Positions 8,361 through 19,006 of a DNA stretch of 57,090 nt are shown here, piece by piece; the first letter of the stretch is position 1; the number at the start of each line of letters is the position of its first letter. The translations under genes and the position numbers were made by a program. The stretch is from Roseimaritima sediminicola (GTDB lineage Bacteria > Planctomycetota > Planctomycetia > Pirellulales > Pirellulaceae): the NCBI RefSeq assembly GCF_009618275.1, contig NZ_WIAD01000038.1, forward strand, positions 1-57,090, written 5' to 3'. A model generated the notes under the pieces. The model worked only from the letters and a program-made list of their open reading frames with translations. It made no database searches and was not told the DNA's origin.

Positions 8361-8541
8361 CCCACGCCGTCGCCGCCTTCATTCTAGTCAGCAGTTTCCG
8401 CCGGGGTGAACGGGTTTCACAGCCCCCGGCCGCCGGGTAACCGTTCTGCTGGGCAGCGAGACGCTTGCCATCGCGACCGATTCGCGGGATCATACGGAAG
8501 TGGACGATTCGCTACGCTACGGTGCAGGAAAACGCCTTGCC

Positions 8542-9054
8542 ATGGTTCGTAAACGCGCCCTCGATTTCCGTTCCGGTGATGCGGTGATCGCCGAGATCGA
8601 GCAGTTGAGAACGGATGGATATGTGAAGACCAAGCGTTGGAATTTGACGCAGATCTGCGAGCATCTGGACGCCACGATGCGCGGCGGCATGGAGGGATTT
8701 GGTTTTCGAGCCCCGCGGTTGCTGCGAGCCACCGTGCTGAAATGGTCGCTGCACCACATGTTGAAGACGCGGCGGATGCGCAGCGTACCGACCCTGCCGC
8801 GGTTGAAACCCCGACCGGCGTCGGCGGTGGCCGACGACGACGACGTGGTGATCGACCACTGTATCGCCACGATCCGCCGGGCCGCTGCGTTTGCCGGCCC
8901 GATCGAGGACTACCCGTTTCTGGATGATCTGGACGTCGAGGATTGGCGCCAATTCATGTGGTTGCACGCCGCCCATCACCTGGCCTTCCTGATCCCCATG
9001 GCCGCCGTTCACAGCGACACCGAGAAGATCGCCCTTGCCAGCCCCAGCCCCTGA
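8542..9054 (+). CDS. DUF1569-family protein
   Basis: The product is about 170 residues from the ATG at 8542 (in-frame starts up to 8500 exist). Its pattern, KRWNLTQICEHLDATMRGG near the N-terminus and FMWLHAAHHLAFLIP near the C-terminus, matches DUF1569, a DinB-like four-helix family with conserved His residues that may bind metal. Its biochemical function is not known. The 3' end overlaps the next gene by 20 nt, which suggests co-transcription. It is divergent from the sulfatase gene. Confidence 0.75.
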   Translation: MVRKRALDFRSGDAVIAEIEQLRTDGYVKTKRWNLTQICEHLDATMRGGMEGFGFRAPRLLRATVLKWSLHHMLKTRRMRSVPTLPRLKPRPASAVADDDDVVIDHCIATIRRAAAFAGPIEDYPFLDDLDVEDWRQFMWLHAAHHLAFLIPMAAVHSDTEKIALASPSP

Positions 9055-10027
9055 GCCGTCCCCGTGCGAACCCGAGTGCGAACTCGCTCGTGAGGCCGAG
9101 CCGGTGCGCGCTTCGGTGCCGCTGCTGTGCCTTCGGCTAGCCGCGGCAATGTGTTTTGCCGGCTGGGCCTGGGTGCATTATTACTGGGACAGTCCGCTGG
9201 GCGGGCTGCTGTGGCAGGACGGCACGTATCGCTTGGCGGCCTGGCTGGGCGTCGACTGGGAGGCGTTCGTCGGTTCGGGAGCCAACGACGGGCTGATCCA
9301 GCGGTGGCTGCCGCGGCTGGCGTGGCTGTTCCTGGCTGGGGCGGTGTTGGCCGTGACCGCGCGGCGACCAGGCTCGGCTTCGCCCGCACAAACTTCGCTC
9401 GCCCAAACTTCGCCCGCCCAAACTTCGCCCGCCCAGGCTTCGAAGACCCGGCGGTGGATTGCGCGAGGGCAGATGGCCGGATTGTTGCTCGGCTGTGGGC
9501 TGCTGGTGCTCCTCAGCTATGCCAAGTACGTCGCGGCCCAGCGCCAGACGCCGATGTTTGTCGAGCACGGCGGGCAGATGCTGAGTCCGGCCGTGTTGGT
9601 GCTGGCGATCTGGCTGGGGCCGCGTCACCGGGCGACCGTGTCGCTAGCCATCGCGGCGGTCGTGATGACGTTCGCCGGTCACGGGGTGTATGCACTGGGC
9701 GTGTGGCCGACGCCCGGCAGTTTCTTTGCGATGACGTCGGTGATTTTGGAGGTGGAGTACCCGACGGCGAAGCTGATGTTGCGTGCGGCCGGGGGGGTGG
9801 ATTTGGCGGTCTGCGCGGGCCTGTTGCTGCCCTACGTCCGCGTGGTTGCCGCCGGGTATGCAGCGCTGTGGGGATTGTTGACGGCGCTAGCGCGGCCGGT
9901 GGCCGGAATGTCGTGGGAGCTGAATTATTGGGGGGCCGACCAGTACGTTCACGAAGCCGTCCTGCGAGCTCCGCACTACCTGCTGCCGCTGTATTTGATG
10001 CTGTTGTGGTGCCGCCCGCGTAGCTGA
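9035..10027 (+). CDS. Hypothetical multi-pass membrane protein
   Basis: The frame from a TTG at 9035 encodes 330 residues with about seven hydrophobic segments; starts further in are possible. No family was recognised. It has AWVHYYWDSPLGGLLW and SWELNYWGADQYVHEAVLR, patterns seen in uncharacterised planctomycete membrane proteins. Between the early helices lies an in-frame run of four 15-nt repeats (SPAQT-like units, 9383-9442), probably a cytosolic or periplasmic loop. It overlaps the DUF1569 gene by 20 nt. The TGA stop is inside the first of two tandem family B repeats, so the last two codons may come from the repeat. Confidence 0.65.
   Translation: MPAPAPEPSPCEPECELAREAEPVRASVPLLCLRLAAAMCFAGWAWVHYYWDSPLGGLLWQDGTYRLAAWLGVDWEAFVGSGANDGLIQRWLPRLAWLFLAGAVLAVTARRPGSASPAQTSLAQTSPAQTSPAQASKTRRWIARGQMAGLLLGCGLLVLLSYAKYVAAQRQTPMFVEHGGQMLSPAVLVLAIWLGPRHRATVSLAIAAVVMTFAGHGVYALGVWPTPGSFFAMTSVILEVEYPTAKLMLRAAGGVDLAVCAGLLLPYVRVVAAGYAALWGLLTALARPVAGMSWELNYWGADQYVHEAVLRAPHYLLPLYLMLLWCRPRS
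9383..9442 (+). repeat. In-frame 15-bp tandem repeat (4 units)
   Basis: Units of CCCGCCCAAACTTCG at 9383, 9398, 9413 and 9428 encode repeated PAQTS. The unit length is a multiple of three, so copy-number change keeps the frame. Confidence 0.85.
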
Positions 10028-10076
10028 AGTCGCCAGCTCGTAGCTGAAGTCGCCAGCTACGGCGAGTTCGGCTATG
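10019..10076. repeat. Family B repeats: two direct copies plus an inverted end
   Basis: CGTAGCTGAAGTCGCCAG occurs at 10019 and again at 10039, followed by GGCGAGTTCGGCTATG in the opposite sense. The first copy supplies the stop codon of the membrane protein gene. Confidence 0.88.
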
Positions 10077-10209
10077 AGGGTACGATTGGTGTGCCGGGAG
10101 GTGAATTCCTGGGGGCGGTGGTTAGAATGGGGGCCTCGGCTGTGTTGCTCCCTGTCCGACCTTCGTTCGGTGCAACCTCCTCTTTGATTTGGAAATGGAA
10201 AACGCTCGC

Positions 10210-12054
10210 ATGAATATCTGTCGCAGCCTGCTTGTTTGCTGCTTGATCGGCCTGGTGTCCGCGCCTTCGTTGTTTGCCCAGCAGAATAAAAATCGCCGAC
10301 CGCGGCGAGCCAATCTGACCATCCCCGAAGTGGCTCCGGCGGACGTGATCTGTTTCGCCCTGTACACGGTCCACGACAACACGTTGAAGTTGACCGCCCA
10401 GCTGTATCCGCTCGGTGACGATGCCGAGCGCACGTTGCGGCTGGAGGTGAACAAGGACGGCCGGTGGCGACAGGTGGCCACGGCCAAGGTGATCGAAGCG
10501 GGCTGGACGGCACCGTTTCGGGTGGAGAACTGGGACGATACCCAGACCGTCTCCTACCGCGTGCGGCATGGCCAGCAGGCCAGCTACGAAGGCACGATCC
10601 GCAATAATCCGGTCGACAAGGACGAAATCGTCGTGGCGGCCTTTACGGGCAATTCCATTCAACCGGCCCACGGCGGCGATATCTCGCGACAGGATTTGCT
10701 CGACAACGTTCGCCGCGTCGACGCCGACGTGTTGTTTTTCTCGGGCGACCAGGTCTACGACCACCACCGTCACTACGCTGCGTGGCTGAAATTTGGAAGG
10801 GACTTTGGCGACATCATCAAAGATCGTCCGACCGTGTGTTTGCCCGACGACCACGACGCCGGCCAACCGAATCTGTGGGGCGAAAGCGGCAAGATCTCCA
10901 CCTTGCCCGGTGCCGCCGACGGAGGCTATTCCCAGCCCGGTGTGTATGTCCAGGAAGTCGAACGGGCTCAGACCAGTCACCTGCCCGACCCGGCCGACCC
11001 CCACAAGATCGGCCAGGGCATCGGCGTTTACTACACGAACCTAAACTGGGGCGGCGTGGACTTTGCGATTCTCGAAGACCGCAAGTTCAAGACCGGCCCG
11101 GCCGGCCGAGTGCCCAAGCAGGGGCCCCGTCCGGACCACATCCGCAACCCCGACTACGACCCGGCCAGCGTCGATGTCGAAGGGGCGGTGCTGTTGGGAC
11201 AGCGGCAGTTGAACTTCATCGACCGCTGGGCCCAGGACTGGCGGCAAGCCAAGATGAAGGTTGCCCTTTCGCAAACCATCTTTTGTGGCGGGGCTCACAT
11301 CCACGGCAGCGCCAACGGCCGTCTGCATGCCGACATGGACTCCAACGGTTGGCCCCAGTCGGGACGTAACCGAGCTCTGGAATCACTCCGCAAGGCGTTT
11401 GCGTTTCACTGTGCCGGTGACCAGCACTTGGCGACGATCTTTCATCACGGCATCGACGAGCACCGCGATGCGATCTGGTCGTTCTGTGTGCCCTCGATCG
11501 CCAACCTGTATCTGCGTTGGTGGGAGCCGCTCGAACCCGGTGCCAACCGCGAACCGGGGGCTCCGCAGTACACCGGCGACCACCTCGATGGATTCGCCAA
11601 CAAGGTCACCAACTACGCCGCGGCCAATCCCGACAAACAACCCGCCGGCAACATTCTGAACACGCGAGCGGCCGGTTTCGGAATCGTGCGGCTGAACACC
11701 GCGACCCGCGAAATCACCATGGAATGTTGGCCTCGCAACGTCGACGTGACCGACCCGGCGGCCGAGCAGTATCCGGGCTGGCCGCGGACGATCAGCCAGT
11801 TTGATAATTACCGGCCGCCGTCCTGGGGGACGCTGGGCGAGTTGCAGTTCGACGTGGATTCGCCGGTGGTACAACTGGTCGAGGCCGACAGCGATGAGGT
11901 CCTGTACACGGTGCGAGTCGCGGGTAAACGGTTCTCGCCGCCGGCGCCCGAGGGCAGGACGTTTCGGGTCAAGGCCGGCGTCGAAACGCCCCAACGTGTC
12001 ATCCTGAAGGACGCGAGGGTGGGCGGTGACCCCCAGGCGGTTTCGCTGCAGTGA
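10210..12054 (+). CDS. Exported PhoD-like phosphodiesterase/alkaline phosphatase
   Basis: This 614-residue protein has a signal peptide (CRSLLVCCLIGLVSAPSLFA). The metallophosphatase core shows FFSGDQVYDHH, CLPDDHDAGQ, a His motif GGAHIHGS and CAGDQHLAT, which resemble the metal ligands of the PhoD/calcineurin-like fold. The N-terminal part may be a beta-sandwich and the C-terminal 150 residues are unassigned. It probably releases phosphate from esters or phosphodiesters outside the cytoplasm. I chose the ATG at 10210 because the signal peptide follows directly; an in-frame ATG at 10195 is possible. It lies 176 nt before the cytochrome gene on the same strand. Confidence 0.82.
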   Translation: MNICRSLLVCCLIGLVSAPSLFAQQNKNRRPRRANLTIPEVAPADVICFALYTVHDNTLKLTAQLYPLGDDAERTLRLEVNKDGRWRQVATAKVIEAGWTAPFRVENWDDTQTVSYRVRHGQQASYEGTIRNNPVDKDEIVVAAFTGNSIQPAHGGDISRQDLLDNVRRVDADVLFFSGDQVYDHHRHYAAWLKFGRDFGDIIKDRPTVCLPDDHDAGQPNLWGESGKISTLPGAADGGYSQPGVYVQEVERAQTSHLPDPADPHKIGQGIGVYYTNLNWGGVDFAILEDRKFKTGPAGRVPKQGPRPDHIRNPDYDPASVDVEGAVLLGQRQLNFIDRWAQDWRQAKMKVALSQTIFCGGAHIHGSANGRLHADMDSNGWPQSGRNRALESLRKAFAFHCAGDQHLATIFHHGIDEHRDAIWSFCVPSIANLYLRWWEPLEPGANREPGAPQYTGDHLDGFANKVTNYAAANPDKQPAGNILNTRAAGFGIVRLNTATREITMECWPRNVDVTDPAAEQYPGWPRTISQFDNYRPPSWGTLGELQFDVDSPVVQLVEADSDEVLYTVRVAGKRFSPPAPEGRTFRVKAGVETPQRVILKDARVGGDPQAVSLQ

Positions 12055-12230
12055 GCACCGGTGCGGGCGTTTCTTTCCGCCGTCTGGGCGTTTGCAGCGG
12101 TTGTCCTGTGAGCCGTGGTTCCACCCAAACGGCTGATAGAATTCGCCGGACCGGCCATGTTATGGTAGGCTAGATGCCCCACCTTAGGCCGCCGCTGGCC
12201 CCGTTGCTGTTCGCTTTCCCAAAATTCGCA

Positions 12231-15200
12231 ATGACCGACCCGCGACCGTTGCTCTATGTCGTCTTGACGGCGCTCTGGATGGTTTCTCCCGCGTTGGCTG
12301 AGCCGCCCGCGGCGGCAGATTCCGAACCGCCCGCTGCCTCGCCCGAACAGCTCGAATTCTTTGAGAAGCAAGTACGGCCGCTGTTGGTCGAGCACTGTTA
12401 TTCCTGTCACAGTGCGGGAGCGGATCGCATCGAGGGCAGCTTGTTACTGGACAGCCGTGAGGCCCATTTGCGGGGTGGTGATTCGGGCGAGGCGATTGTT
12501 CCCGGCGATCCGGACGGCAGCCTGTTGATGGAGGCCCTGCGGTACGAGTCCTACGAGATGCCGCCCAAGGGGCAATTGGCCGACGAATCGATCGCCGTGT
12601 TCGAACGCTGGATCGAGATGGGAGCGCCGTGGCCCGAGGAGCCGGCTGCGGCCGAGGCGGCTCCGCTGGAAACCTTCGACCTCGCACAGCGGCGGGACGA
12701 GTTTTGGGTCTGGCAACCCATCACCAATCCGCAGCCTCCCAAAGTGCAGGACACCACTTGGCCGCAAACCGACGCCGATCGATTCGTGCTGGCACGCTTG
12801 GAAGAGGCGGGCCTGACGCCGGCCAGCGATGCCGATCGCACGGCGCTACTGCGCCGCGTGACGTTTGATCTGATCGGATTGCCGCCCACGCCGGAAGAGG
12901 TCAACGCGTTCTTGGCAGACGAGCGTGATGACGCCCTGGAACGCGTCGTCGATCGCTTGCTGGACTCGCCACACTTTGGCGAACGTTGGGCACGGCACTG
13001 GCTGGACCTGGTCCGGTATGCGGAGTCGCGGGGACACGAATTCGATAACGACACCCCCAACGCCTTTCAGTACCGCGACTATGTGATCCGCGCGCTCAAC
13101 GCGGATGTTCCCTACGACCAGTGGGTACGCGAACACATCGCCGGCGACCTATTGACCGAGCCTCGTTTGCATCCCGAACAAGGCTTCAACGAGTCGGTGC
13201 TGGGAACCGGGTTTTGGTTCTTGGGCGAATGGGTGCATTCGCCGGTCGATATCCGCAAGGACGAAGCGGACCGGTTCGACAACATGATCGACGTCATGAC
13301 CAAAACCTTTCTGGGGGTCACGGTGGCCTGCGCTCGCTGTCACGATCACAAGTTCGACGCGATCAGCACCGCCGATTATTACTCTCTGTCCGGATTCCTG
13401 CAGAGCAGCGACTACCGCCAAGTCCGCTTCGATTCGATCGAGCAGAACCGCAAAGTCGCACAGCGGCTGGCCGAAATCGACACCCGGTTCCAAGCGCAAG
13501 TGCTGGACGAGCTGCGTGCCCGCGATATCGTGCCGCCCCGCGAAGCGGAGCCGCTGGACGACCCGCGGATTGTCGTCGACTACGGAAAAATTACGCCGGA
13601 GCAGTACCTGCAGGATGGCTTTATCTTTGGTCTGGCGCCACAGCGGCCGGGCAAGCCTTACTTGGTGGCCAGCGACGCCCGTTCTGTAGCGGGCGAAGAC
13701 GAGTCTGGGGAAGACCAGTCCGCCGCCGAAGAAACGTCCGGACCGGTGCACATCGCTACCGTTGCGGCGGCCGTCAGCGATCCGGCGTGGTCGGGCCTGA
13801 AGTCTCAGACCCTCGGTCAGGTCCGAAACCAAAGCAAGCTTACCAAGTTGCCCAAGAGCGGCCGGACGCTCCGCACGCCGACGTTCGAATTGGTCGACGG
13901 CCGAGTCGATTGCCGGGTTGCAGGCAAGGGGCACGTGATCGCCTGCGTCGACTCGCATCGCTTGGTTGCCGGACCGCTGCACGGTCAGACCATCGTCCCG
14001 ATCAAGGCCGACCAGCGTTGGGTGAGTATGAACCTGGCTCGCTACGTCGGACATCGTCTGCATCTGGAGTTTGTGCCGGCCGAAGATGCTCAGCTTTCGG
14101 TGCAACTCGTCACGCAGGGGATGGACGCGGACAGCCGGGCCGACCTGGATCGGCGTCTGGACGCCCGGCAAGAATGGTATGCCCAGTACGCCCGGGCCGC
14201 CGAGCGGTTTCTTAACGGCGGCGACGATGTGCATCCCTTGGTTGGCCAGTGGCGCGACCAGCGTCAGCAGGCCGCTGGCCAAATCGTCCGCGAGTCGCGT
14301 TTGGCGCCGGCCATGTTGGATGGCACGGGCGAAGACGATCACATCCTGATTCGCGGCAATGCTTCCAAACCCGGCGAGGTCGAGCCGCGGCATTTCCTGA
14401 CCGCGATCTCCGGCAACCAGCCGATGGAGATTCCGCGAGGCAGCGGCCGGTACCAATTGGCCCAGGAAATCAATGATCCCAAGAATCCCTTGACCGCTCG
14501 CGTGATCGTCAACCGCCTGTGGCATCACCTGATGGGCCGCGGCATCGTGCCTACGACCGACGACTTTGGATTCTTGGGCCAGCGGCCGACGCATCCTCTG
14601 CTGCTGGATCATCTGGCGTGGCGTTTCCGAGAGGATGGCCAGAGCCTGAAGCGGATGATCAAGTACATCATCCTGTCTCGCACCTATCAGATGTCCAGCC
14701 AAGTCGATCCGGTGGCCAGGCAGCAAGATCCCAAGAACCTGCTGTGGCATCACCGGCCGCCGCAGCGGCTCGAGGGCGAAGTGATTCGCGACAGCCTGTT
14801 GGCGTTGTCCGGCCGGTTGGATCCCAAGTTGTTCGGGCCTCCGGTACCGATTCACCTGACATCGTTTATGACCGGACGCGGCCGGCCCGGAACCAGTGGA
14901 CCGCTGGACGGCGACGGGCGACGATCGATTTATATTTCCGTACGGCGGAACTTCCTCTCCCCGTTCATGCTGACCTTCGACACGCCGGTACCCTTCAGTT
15001 CGATGGGCCGCCGCAATGTTTCCAATGTTCCAGCTCAGGCCCTGATCCTGTTAAATGATCCGTTGGTCGCCGAACTGGCCCAGGGCTGGGCCGAGCGGGC
15101 TCTGCAAACCGTTCCTGGTGACGGCCCCGAGGCCACCAGCGACCGGGTGCGGTGGATGTACCAGTCCGGGTTTGGGCGCCAGCCCAGCGATCGAGAGCTG

Positions 15201-15326
15201 GAGATCGCTACGGCGTTCTTGCAGCAACAGGCCGAAGCCAGCGGTGGTGCCGGCGAACGCGTCCAGTCTTGGGCCACCCTGGCTCACGTTCTAGTCAACA
15301 CCAAGGAGTTCATTTTTCTGCGATGA
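12231..15326 (+). CDS. Planctomycete cytochrome protein (PSCyt1-PSCyt2-PSD1; DUF1549/DUF1553)
   Basis: The protein has about 1031 residues. A signal peptide (LLYVVLTALWMVSPALA) is followed by a heme motif HCYSCHS in a PSCyt1-type domain. Next comes DUF1549 (RVTFDLIGLPPTPEEV, ARHWLDLVRYAESRG, VACARCHDHKFDAI, which holds a further CxxCH), then a middle region, and C-terminal DUF1553 (RVIVNRLWHHLMGRGIV, NVPAQALILLNDP). These proteins are abundant in planctomycetes and have no firmly established reaction; redox or anchoring roles are proposed. The stop overlaps the DUF1501 start (CGATGA), so translation is coupled. An upstream in-frame ATG at 12174 would give a worse signal peptide. Confidence 0.9.
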   Translation: MTDPRPLLYVVLTALWMVSPALAEPPAAADSEPPAASPEQLEFFEKQVRPLLVEHCYSCHSAGADRIEGSLLLDSREAHLRGGDSGEAIVPGDPDGSLLMEALRYESYEMPPKGQLADESIAVFERWIEMGAPWPEEPAAAEAAPLETFDLAQRRDEFWVWQPITNPQPPKVQDTTWPQTDADRFVLARLEEAGLTPASDADRTALLRRVTFDLIGLPPTPEEVNAFLADERDDALERVVDRLLDSPHFGERWARHWLDLVRYAESRGHEFDNDTPNAFQYRDYVIRALNADVPYDQWVREHIAGDLLTEPRLHPEQGFNESVLGTGFWFLGEWVHSPVDIRKDEADRFDNMIDVMTKTFLGVTVACARCHDHKFDAISTADYYSLSGFLQSSDYRQVRFDSIEQNRKVAQRLAEIDTRFQAQVLDELRARDIVPPREAEPLDDPRIVVDYGKITPEQYLQDGFIFGLAPQRPGKPYLVASDARSVAGEDESGEDQSAAEETSGPVHIATVAAAVSDPAWSGLKSQTLGQVRNQSKLTKLPKSGRTLRTPTFELVDGRVDCRVAGKGHVIACVDSHRLVAGPLHGQTIVPIKADQRWVSMNLARYVGHRLHLEFVPAEDAQLSVQLVTQGMDADSRADLDRRLDARQEWYAQYARAAERFLNGGDDVHPLVGQWRDQRQQAAGQIVRESRLAPAMLDGTGEDDHILIRGNASKPGEVEPRHFLTAISGNQPMEIPRGSGRYQLAQEINDPKNPLTARVIVNRLWHHLMGRGIVPTTDDFGFLGQRPTHPLLLDHLAWRFREDGQSLKRMIKYIILSRTYQMSSQVDPVARQQDPKNLLWHHRPPQRLEGEVIRDSLLALSGRLDPKLFGPPVPIHLTSFMTGRGRPGTSGPLDGDGRRSIYISVRRNFLSPFMLTFDTPVPFSSMGRRNVSNVPAQALILLNDPLVAELAQGWAERALQTVPGDGPEATSDRVRWMYQSGFGRQPSDRELEIATAFLQQQAEASGGAGERVQSWATLAHVLVNTKEFIFLR

Positions 15327-16786
15327 ATCCTCTAGCTCCCTATCCCTGCCAACGTTTGCAGTCCCGTCCCACCTCGCGACGGGAGATGCTGGCTCGCTGT
15401 GCGGGCGGATTCGGTGCGGTGGCGTTGGCGGCATTGCGGTCGGACCCGCTGTTTGCCGGCGTCGAGACACCGGTCGCCGGTTACGCCGGTCATGGTCCGC
15501 ATCATCGGGTACGGGCCAAGAACGTGATCTTTCTGTACATGGACGGCGGTCCTTCGCAGGTCGATACCTTTGACCCCAAACCGATGCTGGACCGTTTCAA
15601 CGGCAAAGATCCCGGCCAGCTGTTCGACATGGAACCGACGCAGTTCAACAACACCGGTTCGGTGTTGGCCAGTCCGTGGAAATTCAAGCAGTACGGCGAG
15701 TCGGGGCTTCCGGTCAGTGATCTGTTTCCGCATGTGGGACAGTGCGCCGACGAGTTGGCCGTCGTGCGGTCGATGACGTCGGAGTTTCCCGAGCACACCT
15801 TCGCCAATTATTTTCTGCACACCGGCAGCGGTTTGCAGGGGCGTCCCAGCATGGGGGCTTGGGTGAATTATGGCCTGGGCAGCGAATCGCAGAACCTGCC
15901 CGGTTTCGTGGTCATCAACGGTGGATTAATTCCGCCCGGCGGCTTGGATTGTTTCGGCAGCGGCTTCCTGCCGGCCAGCTACCAGGGTTCCATTTTCAAA
16001 CCGTCCGGCACGGGCGTGGCCAACATCCAGCCCATCGATGCCGACCCCCAGTTACAGCGGCAGAAACTGGACCTGATCAGCCAGTTGGATGCCGAAGCGA
16101 CGCCGGCGTTCGGAGAGCACGACAGTTTGGAATCGGCCATCCGCAACTACGAATTGGCCTATTCGATGCAGATGGCCGTGCCCGACGTGATGTCGCTGGA
16201 ATCGGAGCCGGAGCATATCCGCAGTTTGTACGGGCTGGATGCCAAGTACGAACCGACGCGTATCTACGGTGCCCAGTGTCTGCTCGCGCGACGGATGATC
16301 GAACAGGGCGTCCGCTTTGTCGAACTGACGTGCCCCAATGTGGGAGCGGATCGCTGGGACCAACATTCGAACCTGAAAAAGGGACACGAGGACAACGCTC
16401 GTGCGGTCGATCAACCCATCGCCGGGTTGCTCAAAGACCTGCGGCAACGCGGGCTGCTGGACGAAACGCTGGTCGTCTGGGCCGGAGAATTCGGCCGCAC
16501 GCCGTTCGCGCAAGGCAAGAACGGTCGCGACCACAACCAGTATGGCTTTACCGTCTGGCTGGCCGGTGGCGGCGTCAAAGCCGGCACGGTGTACGGAGCG
16601 ACCGACGAGTGGGGGTATAAGGCGGTCGAGAACCGTGCCGAAATGCACGATCTGCACGCCACCATGTTGCATCTGATGGGCGTCGACCACACGCGTTCGA
16701 CGTTCCGGTTCAGCGGTCGCGACATGCGCTTGACCGACGTCCACGGACACGTCATCGAAGGCATCCTGCAAGACGACCCGGCGTAG
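15323..16786 (+). CDS. DUF1501 protein (sulfatase/phosphatase-fold), Tat-type leader
   Basis: The product is 487 residues. It starts at the ATG overlapping the stop of the cytochrome gene by 4 nt; the longer frame from 15152 is a shadow. The leader SRREMLARCAGGFGAVALAA looks like a twin-arginine signal. The core is alkaline-phosphatase-like: FLYMDGGPSQVDTFDPKP (metal-binding Asp) and VVWAGEFGRTPFAQ near the end, with DHNQYGFTVWLAGGG. DUF1501 genes nearly always follow DUF1549/1553 genes in planctomycetes, and the pair probably works together at the cell surface. The enzymatic activity is unproven. Confidence 0.9.
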   Translation: MNPLAPYPCQRLQSRPTSRREMLARCAGGFGAVALAALRSDPLFAGVETPVAGYAGHGPHHRVRAKNVIFLYMDGGPSQVDTFDPKPMLDRFNGKDPGQLFDMEPTQFNNTGSVLASPWKFKQYGESGLPVSDLFPHVGQCADELAVVRSMTSEFPEHTFANYFLHTGSGLQGRPSMGAWVNYGLGSESQNLPGFVVINGGLIPPGGLDCFGSGFLPASYQGSIFKPSGTGVANIQPIDADPQLQRQKLDLISQLDAEATPAFGEHDSLESAIRNYELAYSMQMAVPDVMSLESEPEHIRSLYGLDAKYEPTRIYGAQCLLARRMIEQGVRFVELTCPNVGADRWDQHSNLKKGHEDNARAVDQPIAGLLKDLRQRGLLDETLVVWAGEFGRTPFAQGKNGRDHNQYGFTVWLAGGGVKAGTVYGATDEWGYKAVENRAEMHDLHATMLHLMGVDHTRSTFRFSGRDMRLTDVHGHVIEGILQDDPA

Positions 16787-16818
16787 CCGTTCGTCAACAT
16801 TAGATCTGCCAGTCCGCC

Positions 16819-16850
16819 CGTAGCTGAAGTCGCCAGACTTTGGACCCGCG
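16819..16850. repeat. Family B repeat, single copy
   Basis: CGTAGCTGAAGTCGCCAGAC followed by TTTGGACC, 32 nt after the DUF1501 stop. The rest of 16787-17017 holds only GC-rich text such as two copies of GACCCGCGGCTCGCG-like sequence and no gene. Confidence 0.85.
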
Positions 16851-17017
16851 GCTCGCGAGCCTAACCCAGCCGAACGCGCGAGCGTCGGGTCTCGCGGCGG
16901 AAAACGTTGCGGCGGCGGTTCGCAGGTCCGCACCCTAAACGGTGGCTCACGGTTGCCGCGGCGGAGAACCTCGTGGCTAGGAGACCCGCGGCTCGCGCCG
17001 TCGGCTGGGGGGGCGGT

Positions 17018-18637
<1,620 letters not shown>

Positions 18638-18685
18638 AAGGTCCTCCTGGGATGCAAGACTTTCCGGCGCGGCGGATCCGCACGA

Positions 18686-18951
18686 CTAACACTCAATAAA
18701 GTTAACGGCCAGGCCACCCTGCGAGGTTTCCTTGTACCGAGACGACATGTCCGCACCGGTGCGACGTATCACGGGGATCACCCGATCGAGCGAAACGAAG
18801 TGTTGACCATCGCCACGTAGCGGTGTGCGGCTCGCATCGGGCCGACCGAATGCGAACTGGAGGGGTCGATGCCGATTTTGAACAGATCAAACACACCCAC
18901 GTAACTTTCGTCGGCGGTTTGGTTGGCGATCATTTGCTCGGCGTCTGACAT
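18686..18951 (-). pseudogene. Remnant of L-serine dehydratase with its middle deleted
   Basis: The first 50-odd codons from the ATG at 18951 encode a typical serine dehydratase N-terminus: SVFDLFK-like [20 protein letters not shown], then [12 protein letters not shown]. That frame meets TGA at 18778-18780. In another frame, from about 18806 to the TAG at 18686-18688, the classic C-terminus is read: [20 protein letters not shown], ending NFIEC. The family is about 450 residues long, so some 380-400 internal residues, including the Fe-S Cys region, are missing and the two ends are out of frame. The gene cannot make active enzyme. It sits within the hydroxyproline gene row, with 55 nt to the epimerase stop. 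Confidence 0.87.
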
Positions 18952-19006
18952 CCTTGATGGTCCTTTCGCTTCCATTGAGTGGAAAAATGCCTGCGGCTCA
19001 ATCAGC

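Noticed and set aside
6600-8387. 595-residue open frame on the plus strand opposite the sulfatase
   Set aside because: It is an antisense shadow caused by GC-rich third positions; the minus-strand frame has clear sulfatase motifs.
13149-14855. 568-residue minus-strand frame inside the cytochrome gene
   Set aside because: Shadow of DUF1549/DUF1553 coding sequence; no motif and no ribosome binding site.
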